Numbered from the stretch's first letter, positions 11,807 to 23,254 are shown. The stretch: DNA of 64,000 nucleotides from Phaseolus vulgaris (GCF_000499845.2 NC_023754.2:12130037-12194036); one strand, 5' to 3'. The notes: generated by a model from the sequence alone, not told the origin. Numbers and translations: made by a program.

Positions 11807-11865
11807 CAATGGTTTGTGAAATAAGTTGAAAAAAGTACCTAGGTAACAATGGCTTGTGAAATAAA
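11797..11865 (+). promoter_or_regulatory. 27-bp duplication over the stop codon with poly(A) signal
   Basis: ACCTAGGTAACAATGG and the bases after it occur at 11797-11823, spanning the stop codon, and again at 11837-11863. The second copy ends in AATAAA (11860-11865), a canonical plant near-upstream poly(A) element, whereas the first copy reads AATAAG at the same position. Confidence 0.6.
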
Positions 11866-12683
11866 GTTCTAAGTCTTAATTATACTTTTTGCTTTCTTAT
11901 ATTTTTCCTGCAAACAAATTGTATCATTGTTTTGCTTATAATGAAGCCATTCTTTGATGATTTAATTGTTTCATTCTCAAGTTTATATGCATCACCAATT
12001 TTCTTTATAATCGAAGATGCTGAAGTATTAGAGATAGTGATGGAAGAGCAATTTCATGATTCAAAATTATTTGGTCCAATTTAATCACCAAATATATTAT
12101 TATAAAAGAGTAAATTTATTGGTTGTAGAACCATTAACCGATTTCAAGAGAAAGTTTTTCATATTGAAAATTATAAATCTTATGTTTATCTGGTTGATGA
12201 AATATTGCTGGAAATATTTACATTTTTTTAAAATAAAAGAGTAATATATTATTTTTATTAATATTTTTAATTTATTGTTATATTAATTTATTAATAAGAG
12301 TAGTAACATTATATTTTTTCCATTAATTTCTTTTTATTTTAGCTCTGAGAAGTTGGAGAGTCTCGCCGTTCATGAGAATGTTATTGTGGAAAGTTTGAAA
12401 AAAAAAACATTTTCAATGGAAATGTAAACAATTCCCAATTTTTTTATTTTGGATAAAATAAAAGTTTTACTTCTACAAAATATCCATTAAATATTTTTTT
12501 TTCTCTGATAAATTATGATATTTAGTCCTCGGTCCCTAATAATTTTATTTGAACATTGTCCTTCCTAATATTTTATTTTATTTTATTTTTAACCCTAAAA
12601 AGAACTTGAAAAGAAACAAGTCTTGGGTCTGTATTGGATAACACAAGCCCACTCCATAATGTGGAGTTCACCTTATCACATAA
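11866..12683. other. Non-coding spacer between lipase gene and MULE
   Basis: AT-rich, with no supported gene and no clear repeat. It ends at the TACGAGGAA target duplication (12684-12692) of the Mutator-like element. Confidence 0.5.
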
Positions 12684-12692
12684 TACGAGGAA

Positions 12693-12736
12693 GGCAATTG
12701 CTTCCTGCACCCGATCAATTATGACTGGTACCCGAC
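12693..12736 (+). repeat. MULE left terminal inverted repeat
   Basis: Shares CCTGCACCCGAT and ACTGG.ACCC with the right terminus in reverse complement. The TSD TACGAGGAA directly precedes it. Confidence 0.88.
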
Positions 12737-12963
12737 GAATTTCTAAAATTTCCATTGTGCCCTTCTCTTCTTTACTTTGAAAAATATTGTATGGTAAGGT
12801 AGAGGAAGTTCATTGTTGTGTGAAGCTTTGCTTTGATCTGCAAAAGAGGAGGTTACATTCATTGTTGTGCACGGACATTCAGTGTAAGCTTCGTTTGCCA
12901 AGTTAATGAGGTAAGTAATCAATTTTCAGTCATTTCTGATTTATCGTTCGAGCTCAGCTGGTC

Positions 12964-13210
12964 CTGGATATCGGCATCCGGAAGTATGTTTTTTTCACTA
13001 TGGATATTAAAATCCGGAAGTCAAATTTTTCAATTACGGATGTCAACATCCGGAAGTGTGGTTCTTTGCTTCCGAACGCCCATGTTCGTAGGTCATAATT
13101 GGCTTACGGATGTACATATCCAGAATTGTTTTATGCAATCCGGATGTATATATTCGGAAGCTAACTGTTTTTTTTTTTTTGTTATGGATTTATTTATCCG
13201 AAAGCTAAGT
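12964..13210 (+). repeat. MULE left subterminal palindrome array
   Basis: About six units of the form CGGAT-A/T-rich-ATCCGGAAG at intervals of 35-50 bp, for example GGATATTAAAATCCGGAAG and CGGATGTCAACATCCGGAAG. Each is a short hairpin. The same unit occurs in the middle and right arrays of this element. Binding sites for the transposase are a plausible role, not shown. Confidence 0.8.
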
Positions 13211-13234
13211 GTTCATTTTTTTTTCAGTAGCCCA

Positions 13235-16100
13235 ATGGATACAACAGAGTCATACATAGGAGTTTTAGGGGAGATTGATGTGTGGAATGGATTAGATGTT
13301 GTTGATATGGAGCAATCAATAAGTTATAACGCATTAGATAATGAACACAGGGCACATGAGTGTAGTGAGGCATTTTCTACAGATGAGGTATGGTCAATGT
13401 TGGGTTGTGAATGCTTTTTTTATGAATTGTTTTAAAATTTGGCATATGTTATTGTAGGTATTCTGTGATCGAGATGAGATGCTAGAGTGGGCGAGAAGTG
13501 TTGGCTATAGTTATAGGTTTGTTATTGTTACATTAAGGTCGGATACATGGACGGGCCAACGAGGAAGGATGACCTACGTATTGTTAGGTTGTGAGAGAGG
13601 AGGTAAATACAAATGGTATAAAAAAGAAGTAGATGTCAGTCGAACGGGAAGTAGGAAGTGTGAGTGTCATTTCAGATTGCGAGGCAAACTAGTCAAAGGT
13701 GGTCAAGGGTGGATGGTTGAATTAATTTGTGGTTCTCACAATCATGACTTGGCAGAGACAATGGTGGGTCATCCGTATGCGGAAGGTTAAGTATAGAGGA
13801 AAAGGTTATGGTTGAGGATATGACTAAAACTTCGGTCAAGGCAAGAAATATTTTACTAACCATGAAAGAGAGAAATGAGAAGAATGTGACGACGATTAAG
13901 TAGGTTTATAATGCAATCACTGTTCACTGAAGATCGTAACGAGGTCACAGAACATAAATGCAACAACTTATGTTGTTACTGGAGCGAGACAGGTACGTGC
14001 ATTGGTGTAGGTGTGATGAGGTCTCGAATATTGTGCAAGATATATTTTGGACACGCCCAAATTCAGTTAAACTGGTCAACTCATTTAATATTGTCATATT
14101 AATGGACAGTACGTACAAGTATAGGATGCCGTTACTTGAGGTTGTTGGGATTACGTCAACATGTTTGACTTTCTTCGTTGCATTTTGTTTACTAGCAACA
14201 GAAAAGGAAAATATTTTTTTGTGGGCCCTTGACAGACTTAAAGGGTTGTTTCTAAGAGTTGATTCATGCCCTAGGGTGGTGGTATGTGATAGAGATGTTG
14301 CCTTAATGAATGTAATTAGAATGGTGTTTCCTGAAGCTTATAATTTGCTCTATCGATTTCACATTGATAAAAATGTGAAAGCAAAATGTAAAATGTTGGT
14401 GCATCCAAGAGAGGCATGGGATCAAGTAATGGAAGTGTGCGGATCTGTTGTGGATTGTGATATTGTTGAGGCCTTTGAAGATCGTGTCAATGCTCTTCGA
14501 GTTGTCTGTTCTCCATGGCCTATATTTGTTGATTATGTGATGGATACATGGTTACATCCACATAAAGAAAAATTTGTGAAGGCATGGATAGATAAGGTGA
14601 TGCACTTAAGAAACACAACAAGTAACAAAGTTGAGGCGGCACACTAGAACCTAAAAAGAGTTCTTCAAAATTCTTCGATGGGGGATTTATGTTTCTACTG
14701 GGATTCCATTAATAGGATGATTATTTTACAACATAATGCAATCAAAGCTTCATTCCAAAAGAGTCTGCATGTGGCTGGACATCGGTTTAAGGTTACAGCT
14801 TACAAAAAATTGATAAGTTTTGTGTCTAAATATGCTTTGAACCTTATTTCAGAAGAGGTTGATAGGGTTAAATCAGTGGGGTTTGATAAAAGTAGGTGTG
14901 GATGTACTCTTACATGTACTCATGGTCTTCCTTGTGCGTGTCAATTGGCTTCGTTTGGTGTTGGTGGCATACCACTTAAATCAGTACATGTAATGTGGAC
15001 TCGTTTAAGCTTTGAAGACATTCCAACTGAACAATCTTCATCTGAGTTGTCAGTTGATAGAGTTTGAGGTCATCGCGAAGCGGTTCAAAGAGTTGGATGT
15101 TGCAGGTAAGGTTAACATCAAAAGTAAATCGTAGGAGATTGCCTTTCCAGAGAAGACATCTATTTACGCACCAGATCATAAGGTGAAAACAAAAGGTGCT
15201 GTAAAGATGTCTCGTCCTACCAAATTCATGAGATCAACTAAGCGATTCCCTTCTTATTTTGAACATGTGGATTTCTTACACTCATAACATGATAGTTGTG
15301 CAAGCAAAAAATCTAATGAAGGAAGCTTACCAGAAATTGTACCAGCAAAATGTATTCCTTTCCTTGATCAGTTCCCTGTAGGGTATCATCCAAACATTGT
15401 TGATGTTGTCGACGTTAAGGCTGATGGCCATTGTGGCTACCGTGTTGTTGCTGCCCAATTGGGAATGGGAGAGGAGTCATGGGCTGTTGTTCAAATGAAT
15501 TTGTTAAAAGAACTAAGTGAATAGAGACAAGAATATGTTTAACTCTTTGGTGGTGATGATAGATATGAATACTTGAAGAAGTCACTTCTAGTGGAGCACA
15601 TGTCTATGGTACCAACCACTAACACCCTTTCATTTTTACATTGCATTTCTTCATTTAACTTTGTTTCTCAATTGTACTTGCAGGCAGGAACATATAAGTG
15701 GATGACAATTCCAGACATGGGATATGTTATTGCAAATCAGTATAATGTCATTCTTGTTTCTTTGTCCATGTTACAATCATTGAGTACTTTTCCTCTAAGA
15801 ACCCAAGCATCAAGTAACTTCCGTCATCACCGAATCATTGCAATTGGGCATGTCCACGGAAATCATTTTGTGCAGGTATAAACTAAACCAATCAAAAACT
15901 TTCTCATACTGCTAAATTAGGATTTATGTACCTTATATTTATTACCTTTGTAGGTCAAGCTCAAAGATGGTTGTCCAATTCCACCTATAGATATATTGTT
16001 GGGATCACATTGTTATCCTACGACCCAAACTTGGTCAACATACTACGCTAACCGGATACAAGTTTATACACAACTAATGTCAATTAGACGATATTTGTAA
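13235..16100 (+). pseudogene. MULE transposase (FAR1/MuDR type) with C-terminal OTU protease domain, decayed
   Basis: From the ATG at 13235 the frame runs to 13387 and, after an intron, from 13458 to a frameshift near 13783. The first part holds a Cys/His DNA-binding module (GSRKCECHF..., CGSHNHDL). At 14100-14640 follows the MULE catalytic core with the first Asp in LMDSTYKYRMP, then VVCDRDVALMN and FHIDKNVKAKC. The SWIM-like CGCTLTCTHGLPCAC is at about 14890-14940. Sequence continues through a linker into an OTU-like domain: catalytic-Cys motif VKADGHCGYR near 15412-15441, introns 15609-15683 and 15876-15953, and catalytic-His motif HVHGNHFVQV near 15850-15880, ending at TAA 16098-16100. 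In-frame stops lie near 13902, 14647, 15133, 15285, 15522 and 15540, with frameshifts near 13783 and 15065. Lack of a start codon or gap before the OTU part suggests one polypeptide in the ancestor; two genes remain possible. Confidence 0.85.
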
Positions 16101-16225
16101 TCATAACATTTGTAATAGATACTTAATGTTTAGGTTTATGGATGTTTAGTACATTTGCAATGGTTATGTATTCAATAAATTTGCAATGTTTAATAGCTTT
16201 TGGAACTGTCCTACATAATTATCAG

Positions 16226-16454
16226 GTGCCTACGGATGGGCATATCCAGAAGTTAGTGAAGTGCCTGCGGATAAAAATATCTAGAAGTCAAAATGTTGTC
16301 TGCGGATAAAAATATCCAGATGTCAAAATGTTGCCTGTGGATAAAAATATCCCGAAGTCAAAATTTTGCCTGCGGATAAAAATATCCAGAAGTCACAAAT
16401 GTTCCTGCGGATGTCCATATCTGGAAGTGAGTGAAGTGCCTGCGGATGTCCATT
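16226..16454 (+). repeat. MULE central palindrome array
   Basis: Six to seven units near 35 bp each, typified by GCGGATAAAAATATCCAGAAG followed by TCAAAATGTTGCCT. The array lies in the space between the 3' ends of the transposase-OTU gene and the PMD gene. It is the same motif as in the subterminal arrays. Confidence 0.82.
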
Positions 16455-16547
16455 GAAATACTAAAACATTGTAATAAGGTTCAAATACATTGAAACATAT
16501 AAATAAGGTTCAAATACATTATCCTGATACATTATCATAATACATTG

Positions 16548-18357
16548 TCAATCACTCCTACGTGCATATCTCCTGACATATACAACTCTATCATTAGTCG
16601 CTCCTCGTGCTAACATAATGGTTGCTTGTATGCCTTCCCAAACAGGGGTGCCCTCCACGACATCGCCATGATTAAGTAATGGTTGCAATGTTTGTATAAT
16701 TCTACGACAAATACCCTACAAGCATGAATGACATATTATTAGAAAAAGATATTACAAATTAATACGTACACATTGTTAGAAGCATACCAGAGCAGGATGT
16801 TCAAGATGTGACTCCTCAGGATGACTTGGCACTGCTTCGTGATCACGTGCATCTGAAGGTACGGGTACAAAACGCTCATTTGTATTAATCACATATGGAT
16901 GTGATACAGATCTAAACCAAGATATGTACTCTTCAACACAAGCATCAGGATAAGGTGCTATGGCATAATCATGTATGACATAATCATTGAAATGTAACCA
17001 TCGACGGTCCATTTCATCTGTATCCGGATGACCATGTCCAAGTACAAATGGGTTGTAAGGGATGATCTGTGTATATCCATACTGACGCAGAACACATTTT
17101 GGCATGTGCAATTGTGTCCAATTTCTAAGCCTCAAATAACCACAGAATAAGGAAATTCACTCGAATGGACGCTCTTTCTTGTGCTCGTTGTATGGACAAA
17201 ACCGAATGAAAGCTGATGTCAATGTATCCAACTGTGATCGAACAACAACAATTGAAGTACCTTTTCCAGCATCATACAACCTACACCGAGGTTGGTCTTC
17301 AGAATACAGTGCTTGCATACGTCTCATCCCTATAGACGGGAAGTGCTCATAAATCCACCCCTGCAACAATGTCGCATAACCAGCTAATTGCTTAGTGTTT
17401 GCATAACTTCAATCTCCTAGCTGCTCATACATGTGAGTTAGGGCAGCTAATGCCCAAGAATATCCACCAGTAAGCCTCAAATCAACAAAAAAACTCAAGA
17501 TAAAACACACTGACTGATGTAGCACTCTTGTTCGCAAAAATAGTGCATCCGACAAGGTGAAGTAAGTAAGCTCTGGCAGCCACAATCCACTGCCTCCTTG
17601 AGCATGCGTCTTCATACACATCTCTTAACCAACTCAGGCACACATGAGCTCCCCGACAGTGTCTTGTTTCTTCAGATGCAAGTCCATGGTCAACACGGAG
17701 GGATTCTACCAATAAATCATTCACCGAATCTGAATCTTAGGTTTCCTGCGTGTAAAAATAACCAACAATGGGTAAATGCAACAAATTTGACACATCATCA
17801 AGAGTGATAGTCATCTCCCCAACCGGTAAATGAAAATAGTTTATCTCTGCATGCCACCTCTCTACAAAAGCACACAACAGTCCTCGGTCTAAACTCTCAT
17901 AACTAGCATGAAGCAAACCACCTAAGCCAGACAATTCTACAACAGCCTGTATGTGCTCATGAGGTGCTCCTAACTTATTTATCTTCCTCCCATGTGAAAC
18001 GACCTTTTATCTTCCTCCCATGTGAAACGACCTTCAGCTCACCACGATCCTACAATAATCAACATATATCATCAATAATTCAGAATACATACCAAATACA
18101 ACAAAATATTTTTCATTACTTACCACACCATCCCACAATTGTTTGGCAACATGATGTTCATAATTAACGAGTAAGGACTTATCCAATGGCCCTCTTGGAT
18201 AACCTTCATCATCAACTTCAACTTCTTCTTGTTCAATATAATCTTCAAATTGTTCATTTGAAATTGAAGTACTAGGGCCACCCCGTTTTCTTCTAACTGA
18301 TGCAGTTGGTCACACACAATCCAAATTAGAACTTCTTCCACCTCTAGTCCGCACCAT
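16548..18357 (-). pseudogene. Plant mobile domain (PMD / MAIN-like) gene, decayed
   Basis: Read leftward from the ATG at 18357-18355: exon 1 to 18124, exon 2 from 18049, and a last exon 16715-16548 ending in TGA; the preceding exon ends at 16788. The protein has the character of the PMD family (aminotransferase-like plant mobile domain, as in MAIN/MAIL proteins and phosphatase-7-long-form homologues): LHASYESLDRGLLCAFVERW, MTITLDDVSNLLHLPIVG and WWLHFND-like HPDTDEMDRRWLHFNDYV. Breaks seen: TGA near 18311, a 28-bp tandem duplication at about 17981-18036 that shifts the frame, a TAA near 17735, an extra T in a T-run near 17490, and TGA codons near 17407 and 17157. The gene is convergent with the transposase gene inside the same element, so it is transposon cargo, not a host locus. 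Confidence 0.82.
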
Positions 18358-18477
18358 CTTACATTTCATAAAAATAACATTCAATTTAACATATATAAAA
18401 AATTATAACACATATAGTATAAAACAACAAATGAAAAATTCCATAGAAGTCAAGTGCCCTAAGTACCTAACACTCAT

Positions 18478-18765
18478 ACGGATATTAATATATGCAGAAC
18501 AACAACAACATTTTGGATAAAAATATCCGCAAGTCAAATGTATCTTACAGACAAAAATATCCGGAAGGCATTATTGAAGTGCGGATAAAAATATCTGGAA
18601 GCCATTATTGAAGTGCGAATAAAAATATCCGAAAGCTATTATTGAAGTGCGGATAAAAATATCTGGAAGCCATTAATGAAGTACAGATATAAATATTCGG
18701 AAGCCAATAATGATTTGCGGATAAAATTATCCGGAAGCCACTATTCTACAGTGGATAAAAAACTA
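18478..18765 (+). repeat. MULE right subterminal palindrome array
   Basis: Seven or so units of about 38 bp, typified by GTGCGGATAAAAATATCCGG followed by AAGCCATTATTGAA. Each contains the CGGATA/TATCCG dyad also found at 12964-13210 and 16226-16454. Confidence 0.83.
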
Positions 18766-19021
18766 CGATGACGAAGGATACCTTGACTTCTTCGACAATG
18801 GTTCCCTCTGCCTGCGATGATGAAGGTCACTCATGGCGAAGCAAACAAATGGAGCGAAGGTGGCTGACGGTGTCTCACGGTGCCTCACAGTTCCTGCGGC
18901 TACTGCTTCACGCACAAAGGAAGAAGAAGAAGAATAGGGTTGCGTGCATGACATTGGGTGCATATCACATTTTATGTATTTTTAAATTCATTAAGGGTAA
19001 TTTGGTCTTTTCGTACATGTG

Positions 19022-19065
19022 ATTGGGTGCCAGTTAAAAATCATCGGGTGCAGGGAGAATCTACC
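19022..19065 (-). repeat. MULE right terminal inverted repeat
   Basis: Partner of the left terminal repeat, followed by the second copy of the 9-bp duplication at 19066-19074. Confidence 0.88.
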
Positions 19066-19479
19066 TACGAGGAAAATGTTATCTGTGCTCCCAAAATTTC
19101 TCTTCGGACCTAATAATTGTATTTTAACAATAATTGTTAAACATACATTCAAAACATTTAGGCTTTTATGGTTTTTGAAAAAATATTATAAAAATATTAT
19201 TTTTATTTATCTTGGATAATAAATAAAGTAATTTTGATAATTTATTGAAAATGTAATATAAAACACTAAAAACTAAGCAAAGAAATAATAATTGATTAAG
19301 ATAGTTTTCAACATTAACTTTTTATCATTTAATCTAACACAACCTAAAGAGAACATGTGAAAAAGGAAAATTTATATAAGTGTGGCTTTTTGCTAGTTTA
19401 AGCAAATGCATGTCAACCTCGCTCTATTAAGATAACTTACTCTTGAACATTTTCAACTTATTAAATCAATTTGGTCTAA

Positions 19480-20427
19480 TATCTCATTTTCTATTCTATG
19501 AATCTGTCCAATGGAGCCAAGTGCGAGACTTGTCACACAATTGGCTTATGCTTAGTAGGTTGGGTTTAAGACCATCTGCTAGTAAAACATTGTTAATATA
19601 CATGGAAGGTTTCAAACTTACCTGGCCACCACCAATCACCTGGTTGTATTGCTTTTCTTCAAAGATGGCCTTTCCTTCTTTCTTCTGTTTGAAGTCTTGG
19701 AATATGGACCTTTCTCCTTTCATGTGACATAAGCAACCACTATCTAGGTATCATGAAAGGGGTTTCCTTGTTGGAATTGAGGACATCTACAAGAGGTATT
19801 ATTTTCTCTTTAGGTACCCATTAAGTTTTGGATCCTTTCTTGTTAGTTTTCTTGGGTTCACTCTTAGATGAATCATTAGACGATGCAAATGATGAGATGT
19901 AAGATGATAAAGGTATATGCATGCGTTGGAACTTCTTTTAAACATAACCTATATAATTTGTAGCCTTGCTATTATGGATTAAATTGGACTCACTTTCTTC
20001 CATTTTGAACATTTCATATTAAGTTCTTAGAAGATTTAGTTTGTTTTGTCTCACTTCCTTGGATCCTTCATGATATAAGGCGAAAGTCTCCTACATATGA
20101 TTTACGCTTACCATGGCGTGAATTTTAGACACTTCATCTTCAGATAGAGCACATAGAAGGAGATGTCTAGCTTTATCATTTAATTGAGACAATGCCATCT
20201 ACTTTTCGTTCCAAGAATGCTAATCAGTGGGATTTCTAGAAGAATCAATTAATAAAGGAATACCTTTCTTGATGACGTTCAGGAGTTCAACATTTTTGTA
20301 TTCTAAAAATGTTGTTATCAGTTTCAATTAATCACATTTCTCTTCCATGACTTGTTGATGGCTTATCCTTCAAATTCCATGAATTCACCTAGGATTGTTT
20401 CCTGTAAATAACTAACTCCTGAGGTTA
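19480..20427 (-). pseudogene. Copia-type gag and protease remnant
   Basis: Reading leftward from the primer-binding site, broken frames around 20260-20020 give a copia Gag (UBN2-like) signature: LNDKARHLLLCALSEDEVSK, later FALYHEGSKEVRQNK and YEMFKMEES. At 19735-19500 the frame resembles the start of the pol polyprotein just after the protease active site, with [19 protein letters not shown], the same conserved block that occurs in the intact pol at 60396-63491. Frame changes and stops are frequent and pol stops after this block, so only the 5' part of an element is present. Confidence 0.75.
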
Positions 20428-20439
20428 GCTCTAATACCA
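20428..20439 (-). other. Retroelement primer-binding site
   Basis: On the minus strand this reads TGGTATTAGAGC, one base from the TGGTATCAGAGC that pairs with the 3' end of initiator tRNA-Met in plant copia elements. It lies two bases from the inferred LTR end at 20442, in the correct order with gag downstream. Confidence 0.8.
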
Positions 20440-20441
20440 AT

Positions 20442-21000
20442 TGAAGGTACAATTGGCTCTAGATTGGGGCTTGAATAGAGTTTGAACTCAATTCCCAAAT
20501 CTGAAAAAACAAAGCAAATACAACGTTTAACAAATAATAGGAAGAGAGAAATGCACACAAAATTTATATTGGTTCCCCTTGAGCAACCCACTCAATAGCC
20601 TTTCACTATCTTTAGTATTCTCCACCTCTTTAGGTACATCGGTATTCTACACCTCTACAGGTCCACCTAGTATTCTAAACCTCTATAGGTTTACCAAATA
20701 TTCTCTACCTCTTTGCGAAACTAATTCTAATCTCCCATGAGATGAAAATCTCTTTATAATACGAAAACCTATCTATCGGGAGAACAATGAAAGCTCTAAG
20801 GATATACTTCACATTGTGAAGGATTTACAATAGTTTAACTCAACCCAATTCTCACAAGTTGCTCTTTACTAGTATATATGAAAGTGTATAAGCACAATTC
20901 TAGACACAGCTAAAAATATTTTTTGTACCGTTGAATACATCATATATTGTTTGTGTGTACTTCACCGCTGTGTTCTTCACCCTTGAGGTTGTTATTGTGT
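20442..21000 (-). mobile_element. 5' LTR of the truncated copia element (outer edge uncertain)
   Basis: The plus strand begins TGAAGGTACAATTGG directly beside the primer-binding site, so on the minus strand the LTR ends with TTCA. Inside it is a repeated phrase based on ATTCTACACCTCTACAGGT (about 20617-20715). I could not locate the far terminus; 21000 is approximate. Confidence 0.55.
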
Positions 21001-21312
21001 CAGTAGATGATGAATAACTCTCATTCATGACTTCTTTTTGACAAGACATTTTTAAATTTTTATTTTGAAATAATTTTCAATATTAAGAGACAATTTGCAC
21101 TGAGCCAAAAATGTTTTCTTCTGGATCTTTTATTGATTAAAAGATCATTCATTTGAGTGAAGGAGATATCATGGTATTCACTTGATATTTACTTTCTATT
21201 GTACTTAGCTATGATGCAAGTGACCTTATTTCATTGCACTTTTTATTTCTTGTGTAGAGTTGTTATTTGTATATAGACATTCCAGTCATGGATAAGCAAC
21301 AAGATGTAATTG

Positions 21313-21832
21313 CATTGGTGCAGAAAAAGTAAAAAACAACGGTTATTTTAGCATTAACACAATGACTCTTGGATCGTTGTGTTTAAATACGTAGTCTATT
21401 CTCTTGAGACATAGATGGCGGCTATTTGACTATTGTGTTTATCTCATACATAAACGACAGTTTCTACCATAGCAGTCACTTTAGACCCTTCCATGCACTG
21501 CCAAACATTATACACGCAAGAGGTCTAAAATGACGATTATGGTCAAAACCTCCGTTTTAGACCTTTCCCCTGACTCAACAAAGATGGTGGTATAAACCAC
21601 GATTTTGACCATAACTGCGGTTTTAGACCCTTCCCCGCGGATATAAATGGAAGTTATGGTCAAAATCGTCGTTTTAAACTAAGGCGTTTTGATCTAAAAT
21701 AGTGGTTTCACCCACAATCGTTGTTTTACACACGTTTTAATTTAAAAAAATATCACTGCGTTTTGATGGACAATATTTGACAGTAAAAGCAATGTGTATT
21801 TGGTGTCGTAAATGTGCTTTTTTGCAGTAGTG
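21313..21832. mobile_element. Non-autonomous CACTA element with TTG target duplications
   Basis: The right end reads TTTTTTGCAGTAGTG, whose reverse complement CACTACTGCAAAAAA is a CACTA-type terminus. The left end CATTGGTGCAGAAAAA is a decayed counterpart. TTG flanks both sides (21310-21312 and 21833-21835), the 3-bp duplication of this superfamily. The 520-bp interior is non-coding and repeats a GACGATTATGGTCAAAACC-like phrase in both orientations near both ends. Confidence 0.78.
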
Positions 21833-21999
21833 TTGGTTTCGTTTTTGCTCTTGTAGGGTTCAATAATGGTAGTGTTGGTGTATTTTTATATTAACGTATT
21901 GTTGTAAAAAAAATTATTATAGTGTGAGCTTGGTCGGTGTAGCTATGCAACTGGATGTAACTCTTGAAAAAAAAGTGAATTAGAATAAACCATTGTATC

Positions 22000-22689
22000 T
22001 TTGATATTTGTCTCGTAGTTTTAACATATTAAAAGAAATACAACCAAATTCTGAGATTTATCAACTGATCAAAGATACATTCTAAATGTTTTTGAAAACT
22101 TTTTATAGTTAAATTCATCTCACCTCTTAAGTTCAACCTCTTTAATTCTAACACAATTAAGTACATACTCCCCTTTGCGAAATTATAAAAAAGATAAATC
22201 AATAAAAACATGTTATATATCATATGCTATAAAAGAAGATAAGAAAATATCACACTAAAGTATTATTAATTGATTAAGTAACGAGTTAACTGATTATCTT
22301 ATAACAAACTTGATTCTTTTAAAACATCTCATTCTTGTAATAATTTATTAAGCTCCTATGTAATCGATTATTCTAAAGCTAAAACTCTTTATCAAGATTA
22401 ATGCTTTGTGGAATAATCAATTATAACCTCTGATAATCAATTATTCATATAAAAAAATAGTTCCAACAAAATGTATTTAATTTGTTATTCAAATTGTAAT
22501 CCATTAAATTGATATGCTAATAAATTATTGTTGGATTTAACATATTAAATTAGAAACAAAACTTATGAATTTCATACTAAGATTGAAACAAACTAATTTT
22601 CAATTTATTCATTTCATCAAAACAATTATAACTGAAAGAAGAATATTCAATCATTGGAAAACAAAAAAACAACACAAACAAGGAGTTAC
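22000..22689 (-). mobile_element. LTR/UTR-like remnant with TAATCGATTA motifs
   Basis: No coding region. Around 22280-22455 the phrase TAATCGATTATTC and variants (TAATCAATTATTC, AACTGATTATC) occurs four times in both orientations. Comparable repeated short motifs mark the LTRs of the two SIRE-like elements further right, and an env-like relic lies immediately upstream on the minus strand, so this is probably the 3' end of a similar element. Confidence 0.4.
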
Positions 22690-23187
22690 TAATCATCACT
22701 AGATTCTCCACTACTCTCCAAATTTAATCTTTTAAGCTTTCTCTTGATACTCTCAAGTACTAAATGGACATTCTCAATAGTTTCAATATATTCTTCATTC
22801 TTTCTCACTTGATAGTTGTAAACTTAATCCAATTTTGTGAGAAGGGCTAGTTCAAATAGAGTTAGTTGTTTCTCCTTATTTTCTAGTGCAGGATTATCCT
22901 TAGTCTGCATGGGACCAAGCTTATCTTCAAATGCTAAAGCACTTTCTACATGCATGTAAATCCACTTATCTCTCTCCAATCTTATTTAAGGGTTGCATAA
23001 CTATTAAAGACTCTCCTTCAACATCTACTCCATAATGCTCAAAAACTTTGGAGAGAAAGATACATAAGGGAAGATGATACACTTGACAACTTTTTGCTTC
23101 ATTTAGCAAAAAGTATAGGTCAGTTGAGTTGAATGTCATTTTTAAAGGCATAAATAAGCAACATATCATCTTCAAACAATTGAGCAT
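22690..23187 (-). pseudogene. Env-like retroelement protein remnant (C-terminal part)
   Basis: The minus-strand frames include LPLCIFLSKVFEHYGVDVEG, aligning by eye with the YPYAILITKFLHYFEV and FPYAILVSKLIDYFGIDV blocks of the two better-preserved env-like genes at 51883-52976 and 58885-59987. After PLNKIGER the reading continues with a Lys/Glu-rich C-terminus containing an in-frame stop. This is only the 3' third of such a gene. Whether any of these proteins is a true envelope is unproven. Confidence 0.5.
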
Positions 23188-23254
23188 GGTAAATATTTTT
23201 AGTGATATTAAATTCGTTATGCTATTACCACTAGTGCAGATAAGTTAAACAAAT

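Larger units (their letters stand above)
12693..19065. mobile_element. Mutator-like element (MULE) with transposase-OTU and PMD genes
   Basis: The left end starts GGCAATTGCTTCCTGCACCC and the right end, read in reverse complement, starts GGTAGATTCTCCCTGCACCC. About three quarters of the first 44 bases match, including an uninterrupted CCTGCACCCGAT. A perfect 9-bp duplication TACGAGGAA flanks the element at 12684-12692 and 19066-19074, the size diagnostic for Mutator transposases. It encodes a MULE transposase running into an OTU-type protease domain (+) and a convergent PMD gene (-), with three palindrome arrays. All genes are broken by stops and frameshifts, so this copy cannot make its own transposase. 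Confidence 0.92.

Noticed and set aside
18768..19022. 84-codon frame near the right end of the MULE
   Set aside because: It lies between the palindrome array and the terminal repeat, has no similarity I recognise and partly overlaps the terminal repeat.
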